Shown here piece after piece: positions 7,257 to 15,984 of a DNA stretch of 64,000 nucleotides (its first letter is position 1; each line of letters starts with the position of its first letter). The notes beneath the pieces were generated by a model. The model ran no database searches, was not told the origin of the DNA, and saw only the letters and a program-made list of their open reading frames with translations. Location of the stretch: contig JAIPBH010000009.1 in the NCBI GenBank assembly GCA_021739635.1, positions 124,001 through 188,000 on the forward strand. Direction: 5' to 3'. The position numbers were made by a program, and so were the translations under genes. The stretch is from Flavobacteriaceae bacterium (GTDB taxonomy: Bacteria > Bacteroidota > Bacteroidia > Flavobacteriales > Flavobacteriaceae).

Positions 7257-9218
7257 ATGAAACAAATTCTTAAAATCTCAACAGGATTTTTAATGATTGC
7301 TTTGGCATTTACCAGTTGCAATAATGGAGAATCAAAATCTAATAGTGCGCTAAGTTCAAGTGCGGCAGAAAAAGTATATGTAGCTCCAGGCGAGCATGAT
7401 GAATTCTATGCGTTTATCTCTGGCGGATTTAGCGGACAATTATCTGTTTACGGATTGCCTTCCGGACGCTTGTTTAAAGTTATTCCAGTATTTTCTCAAG
7501 ATGCCGAAAAAGCTTGGGGTTATAACGAAGAAACCAAACCCATGTTAAACACTTCACACGGATTTATTCCTTGGGACGATGCTCACCATCCAGATATTTC
7601 ACAAACAGCAGGGGAAATTGATGGCAGATATGTTTATATTAATGCCAACAATACACCTAGAATAGCTAAAATAGATTTAACCACGTTTGAAACTACAGAG
7701 ATTATTGAAATTCCTAACAGTGCAGGAAACCACAGCTCTTCTTTTGTTACAGAAAACACAGAATATGTAGTAGCAGGAACACGTTTTTCGGTACCAATTC
7801 CACAAAGAGATATGTCTATTAAAGATTACAAAGGAAATTTTAAAGGGTCTTTATCGTTTCTAAAAGTAAATCCAGACAATGGCGAAATGACTATTAAATT
7901 TCAATTATTAATGCCAGGTTTCAATTATGATTTATCCCATCCTGGAAGAGGAAAATCTCATGGATGGTTCTTTTTTACCACTTATAATACAGAAGAAGCC
8001 AATTCTCTTTTAGAAGTCAATGCTTCACAAAACGATAAAGATTTTATTGCAGCCATTAATTGGAAAAAAATTGAAGAATACGTTAACAACGGTGGTGGCA
8101 CAAAAATGCCTACAAAATATGCTCACAATATTTATAGTGATGAAACGCATACTGCCACATCAACCATGATAAATGAAGTATTAACCGTAAATCCTTTAGA
8201 AGTTCCTGGTGCGGTATATTTATTGCCAACCCCAAAATCTCCTCACGGCTGTGATGTAGATCCTTCTGGCGAATATATTGTTGGAAACGGCAAATTATCG
8301 GCCAATTTAACGGTACATTCTTTCACAAAAATGGTAGATGCCATAGAAAATAAAAAATTTGATGGCGAAGCCTACGGAATTCCTATTTTAAAATTTGAAG
8401 ACGTATTAGCTGGTTCTGTTGAACAACCAGGGTTAGGCCCATTACACACAGAGTTTGACGGTAAAGGAAATGCTTACACCACATTTTTTATATCTTCTGA
8501 AGTTGTAAAATGGAAATTAGGCACTTGGGAAGTTTTAGACAGAAAACCAACCTATTACTCTGTTGGACATTTAATGATTCCCGGTGGAAACTCAGCAAAA
8601 CCATTTGGAAAATATGTGGTTGCCATGAACAAAATTACCAAAGACCGTTATTTGCCAACAGGACCAGAAGTAACACAATCGGCTCAACTTTATGATATTT
8701 CAGGCGATAAAATGGAATTGTTATTAGATTTTCCAACCATAGGAGAACCACATTATGCCGCAGGTTGTCCTGCATCGTTAATTGAAGCCAATTCAAAAAA
8801 ATTATATAAACTCGAAGACAACAAACATCCATATGCTGCTAAAAGTGATGCCGATACCAAAGTTGTAAGAAAGGGCAATGAAGTGCATGTACAAATGACC
8901 ATGATTAGAAGCCACTTCTCACCAGATAATATTGAAGGCATTAAAGTTGGCGACAAAGTATATTTCCATATTACCAATTTAGAACAAGATTATGATGTAC
9001 CTCATGGCGTTGCTATGATTGGAGCCAATACCTCAGAATTGTTAATCATGCCCGGACAAACAGAAACATTTGTTTGGGAACCAAAACAAGTTGGAGTTTG
9101 GCCATTTTATTGTACTGATTTCTGTTCGGCTTTGCACCAAGAAATGCAAGGATATGTGCGCGTTTCTCCATCAGCTTCAAACATTGAATTGTCTTGGTCT
9201 TTAGGAGAAGTTTTTTAA
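7257..9218 (+). CDS. nosZ: nitrous oxide reductase, clade II (Sec-dependent) type
   Basis: Reduces N2O to N2 in the periplasm. The 653-residue protein has an N-terminal beta-propeller and a C-terminal cupredoxin domain. CuA ligands are visible in CTDFCSALHQEM (C619, C623, H627, M630) with H583 in VPHG. Seven histidines fit the CuZ cluster: H110 and H111 (DAHHPD), H159, H330 (SPHG), H397 (GPLH), H438 (GHLM) and H499 (EPHY). The signal sequence lacks a twin-arginine motif and ends in TSC at Cys21, so this is the Sec-type clade II enzyme and possibly a lipoprotein. A perfect 12-bp hairpin follows the stop. Confidence 0.97.
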   Translation: MKQILKISTGFLMIALAFTSCNNGESKSNSALSSSAAEKVYVAPGEHDEFYAFISGGFSGQLSVYGLPSGRLFKVIPVFSQDAEKAWGYNEETKPMLNTSHGFIPWDDAHHPDISQTAGEIDGRYVYINANNTPRIAKIDLTTFETTEIIEIPNSAGNHSSSFVTENTEYVVAGTRFSVPIPQRDMSIKDYKGNFKGSLSFLKVNPDNGEMTIKFQLLMPGFNYDLSHPGRGKSHGWFFFTTYNTEEANSLLEVNASQNDKDFIAAINWKKIEEYVNNGGGTKMPTKYAHNIYSDETHTATSTMINEVLTVNPLEVPGAVYLLPTPKSPHGCDVDPSGEYIVGNGKLSANLTVHSFTKMVDAIENKKFDGEAYGIPILKFEDVLAGSVEQPGLGPLHTEFDGKGNAYTTFFISSEVVKWKLGTWEVLDRKPTYYSVGHLMIPGGNSAKPFGKYVVAMNKITKDRYLPTGPEVTQSAQLYDISGDKMELLLDFPTIGEPHYAAGCPASLIEANSKKLYKLEDNKHPYAAKSDADTKVVRKGNEVHVQMTMIRSHFSPDNIEGIKVGDKVYFHITNLEQDYDVPHGVAMIGANTSELLIMPGQTETFVWEPKQVGVWPFYCTDFCSALHQEMQGYVRVSPSASNIELSWSLGEVF

Positions 9219-9258
9219 AATTACTATTGGAAATACTCATTTAATTGTTTTTTTCAAT

Positions 9259-9289
9259 GAATGGCGAGAGTTTGTCGCTCTCGCCATTC
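9259..9289 (+). other. intercistronic hairpin after nosZ
   Basis: A perfect 12-bp GC-rich stem GAATGGCGAGAG/CTCTCGCCATTC with a 7-nt loop, between nosZ and the NosB-like gene. It is followed by TTCTTCTC rather than a T-run, so it is a poor terminator and more likely a processing or 3'-end protecting structure that lowers downstream expression relative to nosZ. Confidence 0.6.
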
Positions 9290-9329
9290 TTCTCAAATTA
9301 TTATTAAAAAATGTTCTTAAAACAAAGTC

Positions 9330-9911
9330 ATGAAAAAATCAAATATTATTATGCTACTTGCTGCTATCTTTCCTTTAGCATTGTTTGTTTTTCCGTTATG
9401 GAATATAACCCTTGAAGCACCACAATATCCAATTCCTTTGGGAATGAATATTTATATCAACGATTTTGCCGATGCGAATCCGTACGACATAAAAAACATC
9501 AACTTAATGAATCATTATGTAGGTATGAAATATATTCCCGATGCCATTCCAGAGTTTAAAATATTTCCAATAGGAATCATTATTACTTCCATTATAGGAC
9601 TCATCTTTGCATTTAAAGGAAACTATAAGTGGTTTTTGGCATGGTTTATTTTAATGATGGTGTTAAGTGCTACCGGACTCTATGACTTTTATTTATGGGA
9701 ACATGATTATGGACATAATTTAGATCCAAAAGCGATTATGAAATTTACAAATCCTGATGGCAGTGTCATGGGCTTTCAGCCACCTTTATTTGGCACAAGG
9801 CATATTTTAAACTTTACGGCGCATTCTTATCCAAGACTAGGTGCTTACTTTTTAGGACTTGGCATTACAATGGCGCTTATCGCGTATTTAACAGGAAAAA
9901 AAACATCATAA
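9330..9911 (+). CDS. NosB-like integral membrane protein of the nos cluster
   Basis: 193-residue membrane protein with an N-terminal hydrophobic segment (IIMLLAAIFPLALFVFPLW), two central spans around residues 75-125 and one near the C-terminus, so about four membrane passes. His-, Tyr- and Asp-rich loops lie between spans, including YDFYLWEHDYGHN and an HILNFTAHSYP segment. Clade II nos operons commonly carry a membrane protein, NosB, just after nosZ; position and topology fit, but I cannot confirm homology by eye. It starts 40 bp after the nosZ hairpin and is followed by nosL. Confidence 0.75.
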   Translation: MKKSNIIMLLAAIFPLALFVFPLWNITLEAPQYPIPLGMNIYINDFADANPYDIKNINLMNHYVGMKYIPDAIPEFKIFPIGIIITSIIGLIFAFKGNYKWFLAWFILMMVLSATGLYDFYLWEHDYGHNLDPKAIMKFTNPDGSVMGFQPPLFGTRHILNFTAHSYPRLGAYFLGLGITMALIAYLTGKKTS

Positions 9912-9957
9912 AAAAACTGCGGATTTATAAAGCGCAACACACTAAAACACTAAAAAG

Positions 9958-10395
9958 ATGCAAACCTTAAAAATTTATTTAATAATGGCATTACTGCTAT
10001 GGGTTGTTAGTTGTAATGTTTCTCCAAAACCTATAGTCTATGGAACCGATGGTTGTCATTTTTGCAAAATGACGATAGTTGATAAGGTTCATGCAGCCGA
10101 AATTGTTACTAAAAAAGGGAAAGTTTATAAGTTTGACGCTACAGAATGTATGGTTCATTTTATCAAAGAATTTAACACTTCTGATATTGCTTTATACGTA
10201 TCCAATAATTATACAGAACCAGAAGCTCTTATAAATTCTTCACAAGCTACTTTTTTAATCAGTAAAAAAATTCCAAGCCCCATGGGAGCTTTTCTGTCGG
10301 CGTTCAAAAACAAGGCAGATGCTGAAAAAACGCAAAAAGAAAAAGGGGGAACGCTTTATACTTGGAGTGAACTGCTAACGCATTTAAACGATTAG
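9958..10395 (+). CDS. nosL: NosL copper-binding lipoprotein
   Basis: Copper chaperone linked to CuZ assembly in NosZ. The 145-residue product has a lipoprotein signal (VVSC, Cys19). The metal-binding segment GCHFCKM (C33, C36, M38) follows directly, then the NosL-typical KFDATECMVHF. The neighbours nosD, nosF and nosY complete the maturation set. It is separated from nosD by only 4 bp, consistent with translational coupling. Confidence 0.92.
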   Translation: MQTLKIYLIMALLLWVVSCNVSPKPIVYGTDGCHFCKMTIVDKVHAAEIVTKKGKVYKFDATECMVHFIKEFNTSDIALYVSNNYTEPEALINSSQATFLISKKIPSPMGAFLSAFKNKADAEKTQKEKGGTLYTWSELLTHLND

Positions 10396-10399
10396 TTTC

Positions 10400-11635
10400 A
10401 TGAATAATTGGGTTACTTTTTTAATAATTATTTCTTTAATTATCACCAGCCATGCTCAAAATATTGAGGTGTGTAATGCCTGTGCTGTTTCAACAATAAC
10501 CGCAGCCATTGCTCAAGCCAAAGATTATGATACCATTACTATTAAAAAAGGAACTTATAAGGAACATGACATTATTATAGATAAACCACTAACCATTATT
10601 GGTGAAAATTATCCGGTCATTGATGGCGAATCAAAAGGAGAAATCATCACGATTGTTTCAGATAATGTCTCGGTTGATGGCTTGTTTATCATTAATGTTG
10701 GCACTAGTTATACTGAAGATTATGCTGCCATTAGAGTGAGAAAAAGCAAATATTTTGTAATTCAAAATGTGGTATTAGAACGATTGTTTTTTGGTATTTA
10801 TCTCGAAAAATCAAGTTATGGCAAAGTCTATCATAATAAAATAATTGGCGATGCTGTTGAAGAATACAACTCCGGGAATGGCATACAATTGTGGTATAGC
10901 AATCATATAGACATTGAACATAATTATGTTGAGCATGTACGCGATGGTATTTATTTGGAATTTTCAGACGACTGTATTATTAAAAACAATGTCAGTGCCA
11001 ACAATTTAAGATATGGGTTGCATTTTATGTTTTCCAATAACGACATGTATCAAGATAATACCTTCGAAAACAATGGTGCGGGCGTGGCCGTTATGTTTTC
11101 AAAAAAAATAAAAATGTGCAATAACACATTTAAAGAAAATTGGGGAACAGCTTCGTATGGATTGTTGCTTAAAGAAATTAATGATGCTGAAATTAAAGGA
11201 AACACCTTTGAACAAAACACCATAGGCATTAATATAGAAGGCTCTAACAGGATTATCTATAAAAATAATCATTTTATTAGTAATGGTTGGGCCATAAAAG
11301 TACGCGGTGCTTGCTATACCAACAGCTTTACAGAAAATAATTTCTTATACAATTCCTTTGATATATCTTATAACAGTCATGTTAATGATAACGTATTCGA
11401 CAAAAATTATTGGAGTAATTACACAGGTTATGATCTTGATAAAAATGGGATTGGCGATGTGCCATACAGACCCGTAAAACTGTTTTCTTACATAGTTAAC
11501 AGAACACCAGAAACCATTATTTTACTGAGAAGCCTTTTTATTGATATTATTGATTTTTCTGAAAAAGTGTCTCCTGTTTTTACGCCAGATAATCTATTAG
11601 ACAATCATCCTTTAATTAAAAAAATGTCATGGTAA
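10400..11635 (+). CDS. nosD: NosD periplasmic copper-site maturation protein
   Basis: 411-residue exported protein with a cleavable signal peptide (ending ...TSHAQ) and a right-handed parallel beta-helix made of short repeats rich in Asn and Gly, such as NNVSANNLRYGLHF and NTFEQNTIGINIEGSN. NosD works with the NosFY ABC transporter to build the CuZ cluster of NosZ. It overlaps nosF by 7 bp, so the pair is translationally coupled. Confidence 0.93.
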   Translation: MNNWVTFLIIISLIITSHAQNIEVCNACAVSTITAAIAQAKDYDTITIKKGTYKEHDIIIDKPLTIIGENYPVIDGESKGEIITIVSDNVSVDGLFIINVGTSYTEDYAAIRVRKSKYFVIQNVVLERLFFGIYLEKSSYGKVYHNKIIGDAVEEYNSGNGIQLWYSNHIDIEHNYVEHVRDGIYLEFSDDCIIKNNVSANNLRYGLHFMFSNNDMYQDNTFENNGAGVAVMFSKKIKMCNNTFKENWGTASYGLLLKEINDAEIKGNTFEQNTIGINIEGSNRIIYKNNHFISNGWAIKVRGACYTNSFTENNFLYNSFDISYNSHVNDNVFDKNYWSNYTGYDLDKNGIGDVPYRPVKLFSYIVNRTPETIILLRSLFIDIIDFSEKVSPVFTPDNLLDNHPLIKKMSW

Positions 11636-12336
11636 CTATTCAAAACCTTCATAAAAAGTTTGGCCAAAACAAGGTGTTAAGCGGTTTGAATCTTGACATT
11701 AAAGAAGGTGGCATTTTTGCCGTACTCGGCCCGAATGGTTCTGGAAAAACCACCTTAATTAAAGCTATTTTAGGCATGGTAATCCCTGATAAAGGAACCA
11801 TCCACTTGTTCGAAAAAAATATTAAAAACCAATCGGCTTACAGAAATAACATTGACTATTTACCACAAATTGCCAATTTTCCAAGCAATCTTAAAGTAAA
11901 AGAACTAATAAAAATGATTAAGGATTTAAGGGGACGAGCAGCCAATGATAACCAGCTTATAAAACAATTTAAGCTTGAACCTTATCTAGACAAAAAATTA
12001 GGAAACCTGTCTGGTGGCACCAAACAAAAAGTAAATATTGTACTAACATTTATGTTTAATAGCCCACTTATTATTTTAGACGAACCAACCTCAGGCTTAG
12101 ACCCTATTTCTTTATTACGTTTAAAAGATTTGATTCAAACAGAAAAAGCGAATGGAAAAACTATTTTAATTACATCTCATATTATGAGTTTTGTTGAGGA
12201 AGTCTCTGATGAAATTGTTTTTTTATTAGAAGGGCAAATTTATTTTAAAGGCACCATAAACGAGCTTAAAACTAAAACCAATCAACCTAATTTTGAACAC
12301 GCTATAGCGTCCATTTTAACAGAGAATCATGCTTAA
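11629..12336 (+). CDS. nosF: NosF ABC transporter ATPase
   Basis: 235-residue ATPase with Walker A (GPNGSGKTT), the ABC signature in a slightly altered form (LSGGTKQK), Walker B (LIILDEPTSGLD) and the switch His in LITSHIM. It partners with NosY and NosD to supply a sulfur species or otherwise energise CuZ assembly. The start overlaps the end of nosD and the stop overlaps nosY by 8 bp. Confidence 0.94.
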   Translation: MVTIQNLHKKFGQNKVLSGLNLDIKEGGIFAVLGPNGSGKTTLIKAILGMVIPDKGTIHLFEKNIKNQSAYRNNIDYLPQIANFPSNLKVKELIKMIKDLRGRAANDNQLIKQFKLEPYLDKKLGNLSGGTKQKVNIVLTFMFNSPLIILDEPTSGLDPISLLRLKDLIQTEKANGKTILITSHIMSFVEEVSDEIVFLLEGQIYFKGTINELKTKTNQPNFEHAIASILTENHA

Positions 12337-13111
12337 AATATTAAAATACAGTTTTTACGATTTAATGCGGAGTCGCTGGAATTACGTGTACTTTGTCTTT
12401 TATTTTTTGCTAGGTATGGTGCTGTTATTCTTAAATAATGATATATCAAAAGCAGTCATAACCTTAATGAACATCATCATAGTTTTGGTGCCTTTAATTG
12501 GAACCATATTTGGCGTTATGTATTATTACAACTCTAAAGAGTTTACAGAGCTTTTATTGGCACAGCCTTTAAAACGTTCGTCTATTTTTTTAGGACAATA
12601 TTTAGGTGTGGCTTTATCATTAAGTATGAGTTTGATTTTAGGTTTAGGCATTCCCTTTTTGTTTTATGGCTTGTTCAAATCTAACGCCATCTGGAATTTT
12701 TCTTTATTAATTATTACAGGCTCATTTCTTACCTTCATTTTTACAGCATTAGCGTTTAATATAGCCTTATCAAATGAAAACAAAATAAAAGGTTTTGGCT
12801 ATGCCATTTTAGTTTGGTTATTACTTGCTATTATATATGACGGCGTATTTTTAATGTCTCTTATCCTTTTTGAAGATTATCCATTAGATAAGTTTTCTTT
12901 AATTGGCACCATGTTAAACCCTATCGATTTATCGCGTACACTCATCTTATTAAAATTAGACATCTCTGCCTTATTGGGCTATACAGGAGCTGTTTTTAAA
13001 CAGTTTTTTGGAACAAATTTCGGATTAATGGTCTCGTTTATTATGTTAACATTTTGGGTCATATTTCCAGTTTTTAGAATGGTTTATAAATCAAAGAGGA
13101 AAGACTTTTAG
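12329..13111 (+). CDS. nosY: NosY ABC transporter permease
   Basis: 260-residue membrane protein with six clear hydrophobic spans, starting after a short cytoplasmic stretch (MLKILKYSFYDLMRSRWNYV). It belongs to the ABC-2 type permeases and pairs with NosF. The segment FTELLLAQPLKRSSIFLGQY between spans two and three is the coupling region typical of this group. It overlaps nosF and is followed 44 bp later by ric. Confidence 0.93.
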   Translation: MLKILKYSFYDLMRSRWNYVYFVFYFLLGMVLLFLNNDISKAVITLMNIIIVLVPLIGTIFGVMYYYNSKEFTELLLAQPLKRSSIFLGQYLGVALSLSMSLILGLGIPFLFYGLFKSNAIWNFSLLIITGSFLTFIFTALAFNIALSNENKIKGFGYAILVWLLLAIIYDGVFLMSLILFEDYPLDKFSLIGTMLNPIDLSRTLILLKLDISALLGYTGAVFKQFFGTNFGLMVSFIMLTFWVIFPVFRMVYKSKRKDF

Positions 13112-13155
13112 AATATAATCAACTTAAATAAAATAATTAATTAAAATAAATTATT

Positions 13156-13878
13156 ATGAATACAATAGATAACAAAACAGTCGCAGAAGTAGTTGCAGAA
13201 AACATTAAAACAGCACATGTTTTCAAAAAATATGGTATAGATTTTTGTTGTGGTGGCGGCGTTACCATCGACAAAGCCTGTGAAAAAAAGAACTTGGATT
13301 ATTTCAAATTAAAAGAAGAATTATTAAACGTAGATGAAGCCCCAAAAGCCTATAATTATAATGCTTGGAATCTGGATTTTCTAATCGACCATATTTTAAA
13401 TGTCCATCACGCTTATGTTGTAGAAACCATTCCTTTAATTCTGCAATATGCAAACAGAGTTGCAGAGGTTCATGGCCATCATTATTCTGAAGTTAAAGAG
13501 ATTAATAAAATGTTCAATGAGGTTGCTAACGAATTAACATCTCACATGAAAAAAGAAGAAATGGTTTTATTCCCATATATTAAAAGCCTATTGCTTCATG
13601 AAAATGAAAACAAACCATTAAATCTTCCTCCATTTGGTACGGTTAAAAACCCTATTGCCATGATGGAATCTGAACATGAGGCTGTAGGTGATATTTTTAA
13701 GGAAATCGCTAAATTAAGCAACAACTATACACCACCAGAAGACGCTTGTAATACCTTTAAAGCGCTTTATGCCGCTTTGGATGAATTTGAACAAGATTTG
13801 CATCAGCACATTCATTTAGAGAATAATATTTTACATCCAAAAGCTAAAGAACTAGAAATTAAGTTAATTAACATATAG
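13156..13878 (+). CDS. ric: RIC family iron-sulfur cluster repair di-iron protein (ScdA/YtfE/DnrN)
   Basis: 240-residue cytoplasmic protein. The N-terminal ScdA domain has the motif DFCCGGG (C31, C32). The C-terminal hemerythrin-like domain supplies di-iron His and Glu ligands in NVHHAYV, HMKKEEM, ESEHEAV and HQHIHLENNILHP. RIC proteins repair Fe-S clusters damaged by nitric oxide or oxidants. Its position right after nosY fits a role in coping with NO during denitrification. A strong hairpin follows the gene and closes the operon. Confidence 0.94.
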   Translation: MNTIDNKTVAEVVAENIKTAHVFKKYGIDFCCGGGVTIDKACEKKNLDYFKLKEELLNVDEAPKAYNYNAWNLDFLIDHILNVHHAYVVETIPLILQYANRVAEVHGHHYSEVKEINKMFNEVANELTSHMKKEEMVLFPYIKSLLLHENENKPLNLPPFGTVKNPIAMMESEHEAVGDIFKEIAKLSNNYTPPEDACNTFKALYAALDEFEQDLHQHIHLENNILHPKAKELEIKLINI

Positions 13879-13887
13879 GCATTATTT

Positions 13888-13926
13888 AAAGTTGGCTTTC
13901 AAAATATAAAGCTGAAAGCCAACTTT
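13888..13926. terminator. Terminator between ric and the convergent gene
   Basis: A perfect 14-bp stem AAAGTTGGCTTTCA/TGAAAGCCAACTTT (13888-13901 and 13913-13926) with an 11-nt loop, shared by two convergent genes. T-runs on either side are short. Confidence 0.75.
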
Positions 13927-13932
13927 ACTTTG

Positions 13933-14280
13933 TTAATAATAATTTCTATACCAAACCTTTTGCCATTCTCTTTTTAAAATTAAAAATGATACTTGTTCTG
14001 AAAGTAGCAAGATGTCTTCTCCGTCTAATTGTTTTATTTGTTTTTCAGATACATCAATAATGTAAAGTAAATTAAGATACTCTGTAAACTTATTTTGAAT
14101 GAGATTATAAATAGTTTCTTGAAGAATTAATTTTAAGCTTGTAGGCAAAACTTCTTCATGAAAATCAATGCTAATGTTTGCTAATAAAAAATCCTTATTA
14201 AGTTGTTCTATAAGCTTTTTATACAAATTAAGCTGATTGGCTTCATTAATTAAATCATCAAATGTTGCAGGAAATTGCAT
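13933..14280 (-). CDS. small conserved-looking protein of unknown function
   Basis: 115 residues, rich in Leu, Ile, Gln and Asn, predicted helical and soluble with no signal peptide, for example FDDLINEANQLNLYKKLIEQ. I do not recognise a domain. Its ATG overlaps the stop of the polyprenyl synthetase gene by one base (TAATG), so it is translationally coupled to that gene and is probably real. Confidence 0.75.
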   Translation of the reverse strand: MQFPATFDDLINEANQLNLYKKLIEQLNKDFLLANISIDFHEEVLPTSLKLILQETIYNLIQNKFTEYLNLLYIIDVSEKQIKQLDGEDILLLSEQVSFLILKREWQKVWYRNYY

Positions 14281-15254
14281 TATAGATTTCTGTACATTAA
14301 CTGTTCTCCAAACTGTTTTAAAACCAACTTTTTATCTTCAGAAATGTTTATGGTTTCTAAAATAGCAAAAGCTTTTTGAGTATATTCTTTAATAGCGTTT
14401 TTTGTTGCTTTTGTTGAGCCGCTTTCAATAAAAATTTGTTTGCCAATTTTAATTTTTTCTTCAGGATTACTTGGGCTTACACTAAATAAATGTTGCAATT
14501 GTAGACGATCTTCAGCGTTAGACCCTTTTAATGCATTGATATATAAAAATGTTTTTTTATTTTCAATAATATCGCCTCCAACTTGTTTTCCAAAGGTTTT
14601 TGGGTCGCCAAAAGCATCTAAATAATCGTCTTGTAATTGAAACGCAATTCCTAAATTCTTGCCAAATTGGTATATTCTATTTTGATTTTCTGCTGAAGCA
14701 TTGGCAACAATCGCTCCCATTTTCATAGCTGCGCCTACTAAAACCGCTGTTTTATACTCAATCATTTTTAAATACTCATCAATTGTAACATCCTCTCTGC
14801 TTTCAAAATCTACATCATATTGTTGGCCTTCGCAAACTTCTAAAGCCGTTTTACTAAACAATTCAGCTAAAGCCCTGAAAGTTTTGTTATCATAATTCTC
14901 AAATAATTGATACGCCATAATGAGCATAGCATCGCCAGAAAGAATTCCAGTATTGATATCCCATTTTTCATGAACTGTTTGGTTGCCTCTTCGCAAAGGT
15001 GCGTCATCCATAATATCATCATGCACTAAAGAGAAATTATGAAAAACTTCAATACTTAAAGCGGCATCTAAGGCTTCTTTATAATCGCCATTAAAAATTT
15101 CAGAAGTCATTAAAGTTAAAACTGGTCGCAGTCTTTTTCCGCCTAATTTTAAAATATATTGAATGGGTTCATAAAGATTTTTGGGCTCTTTTACTATTGA
15201 ATATGCTTCAAGATATTCAATAAACTTATGTTGGTATGTTTCTATTGATAGCAT
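14280..15254 (-). CDS. polyprenyl (all-trans) diphosphate synthase
   Basis: Condenses isopentenyl diphosphate with allylic diphosphates for the quinone side chain or farnesyl/geranylgeranyl units; exact chain length is not readable. Both Asp-rich motifs are present: LVHDDIMDDAPLRRG and FQLQDDYLDAFGD. With the start at 15254 (MLSIETYQHKF) the protein has 324 residues; an in-frame ATG six codons upstream would add MLYFCF, which is less like family N-termini. It is divergent from the tetR operon. Confidence 0.9.
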   Translation of the reverse strand: MLSIETYQHKFIEYLEAYSIVKEPKNLYEPIQYILKLGGKRLRPVLTLMTSEIFNGDYKEALDAALSIEVFHNFSLVHDDIMDDAPLRRGNQTVHEKWDINTGILSGDAMLIMAYQLFENYDNKTFRALAELFSKTALEVCEGQQYDVDFESREDVTIDEYLKMIEYKTAVLVGAAMKMGAIVANASAENQNRIYQFGKNLGIAFQLQDDYLDAFGDPKTFGKQVGGDIIENKKTFLYINALKGSNAEDRLQLQHLFSVSPSNPEEKIKIGKQIFIESGSTKATKNAIKEYTQKAFAILETINISEDKKLVLKQFGEQLMYRNL

Positions 15255-15327
15255 AAAACAAAAATAAAGCAATTCATGATATTTAAAAGTCTCATTGTAA
15301 ATTATATGTTAAAAAATTATTAATACT

Positions 15328-15359
15328 TAGGAAACTTTTTTTGTTTTTAAAGTTTCCTA
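15328..15359. promoter_or_regulatory. TetR operator, perfect inverted repeat
   Basis: TAGGAAACTTT (15328-15338) and AAAGTTTCCTA (15349-15359) form an 11-bp perfect inverted repeat with a 10-bp spacer. It covers the -33 TTTG of the efflux operon promoter, so binding by the TetR protein encoded immediately downstream would repress the whole operon. Confidence 0.75.
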
Positions 15360-15370
15360 TTGTACATTTG
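15340..15370 (+). promoter_or_regulatory. promoter of the tetR-efflux operon
   Basis: TTTG (15340-15343), then exactly 19 bp, then TACATTTG (15363-15370): the full Bacteroidota -33/-7 consensus. The element ends only 8 bp before the ATG of tetR, so the 5' leader should be just a few nucleotides. Confidence 0.75.
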
Positions 15371-15378
15371 CACCCATT

Positions 15379-15981
15379 ATGAGAGAAAAAATATTAAGTA
15401 ACGCTACAGAATTGTTTTTAAACTATGGTTTTAAAAGTATCACTATGGATGATATTTCTAATCATTTAGGAATCTCAAAAAAAACCATTTATCAGCACTT
15501 TGAAAACAAAATATCTCTTGTAGAGGCTGTAAGTTTGTATGTATTTGAAAATATTTCTTGCGGTATTAGTGGCATATGTTCTTTAAAAAAGAATCCTATT
15601 GAAGAGATTTACGACATTAAACAATTTGTAATGGAGCATTTAAAAGATGAAAAATCTTCACCTCAATATCAATTACAAAAATATTATCCAAAAATATTCA
15701 ATACCCTTAAAAAGAAACAGTTTGAAGTAATGCAAAAGTGTGTTAAAGACAACCTTTCAAGAGGTGTTGAACAAGGACTTTACAGATCAAATTTAAATAT
15801 TGAATTTATTTCAAGAATTTATTTTAACTGCATGGTAACTTTAAAAGACAAAGAAATGTTTCCCTTAAATAATTTCTCAATGAATACGCTTATGGAATAT
15901 TATTTAGAATATCATTTAAGAGGCATTTGTACAGAAAAAGGACTATTAACATTAAATAAATTTATCAACAATCAATCATAA
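15379..15981 (+). CDS. TetR/AcrR family repressor of the downstream efflux operon
   Basis: 200-residue regulator with the N-terminal helix-turn-helix ITMDDISNHLGISKKTIYQH and a C-terminal ligand-binding helical domain. It lies 3 bp upstream of the TolC-family gene and directly behind an 11-bp palindromic operator, so it should repress itself and the tolC-hlyD-RND genes. The inducer is unknown. Confidence 0.92.
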   Translation: MREKILSNATELFLNYGFKSITMDDISNHLGISKKTIYQHFENKISLVEAVSLYVFENISCGISGICSLKKNPIEEIYDIKQFVMEHLKDEKSSPQYQLQKYYPKIFNTLKKKQFEVMQKCVKDNLSRGVEQGLYRSNLNIEFISRIYFNCMVTLKDKEMFPLNNFSMNTLMEYYLEYHLRGICTEKGLLTLNKFINNQS

Positions 15982-15984
15982 AAC

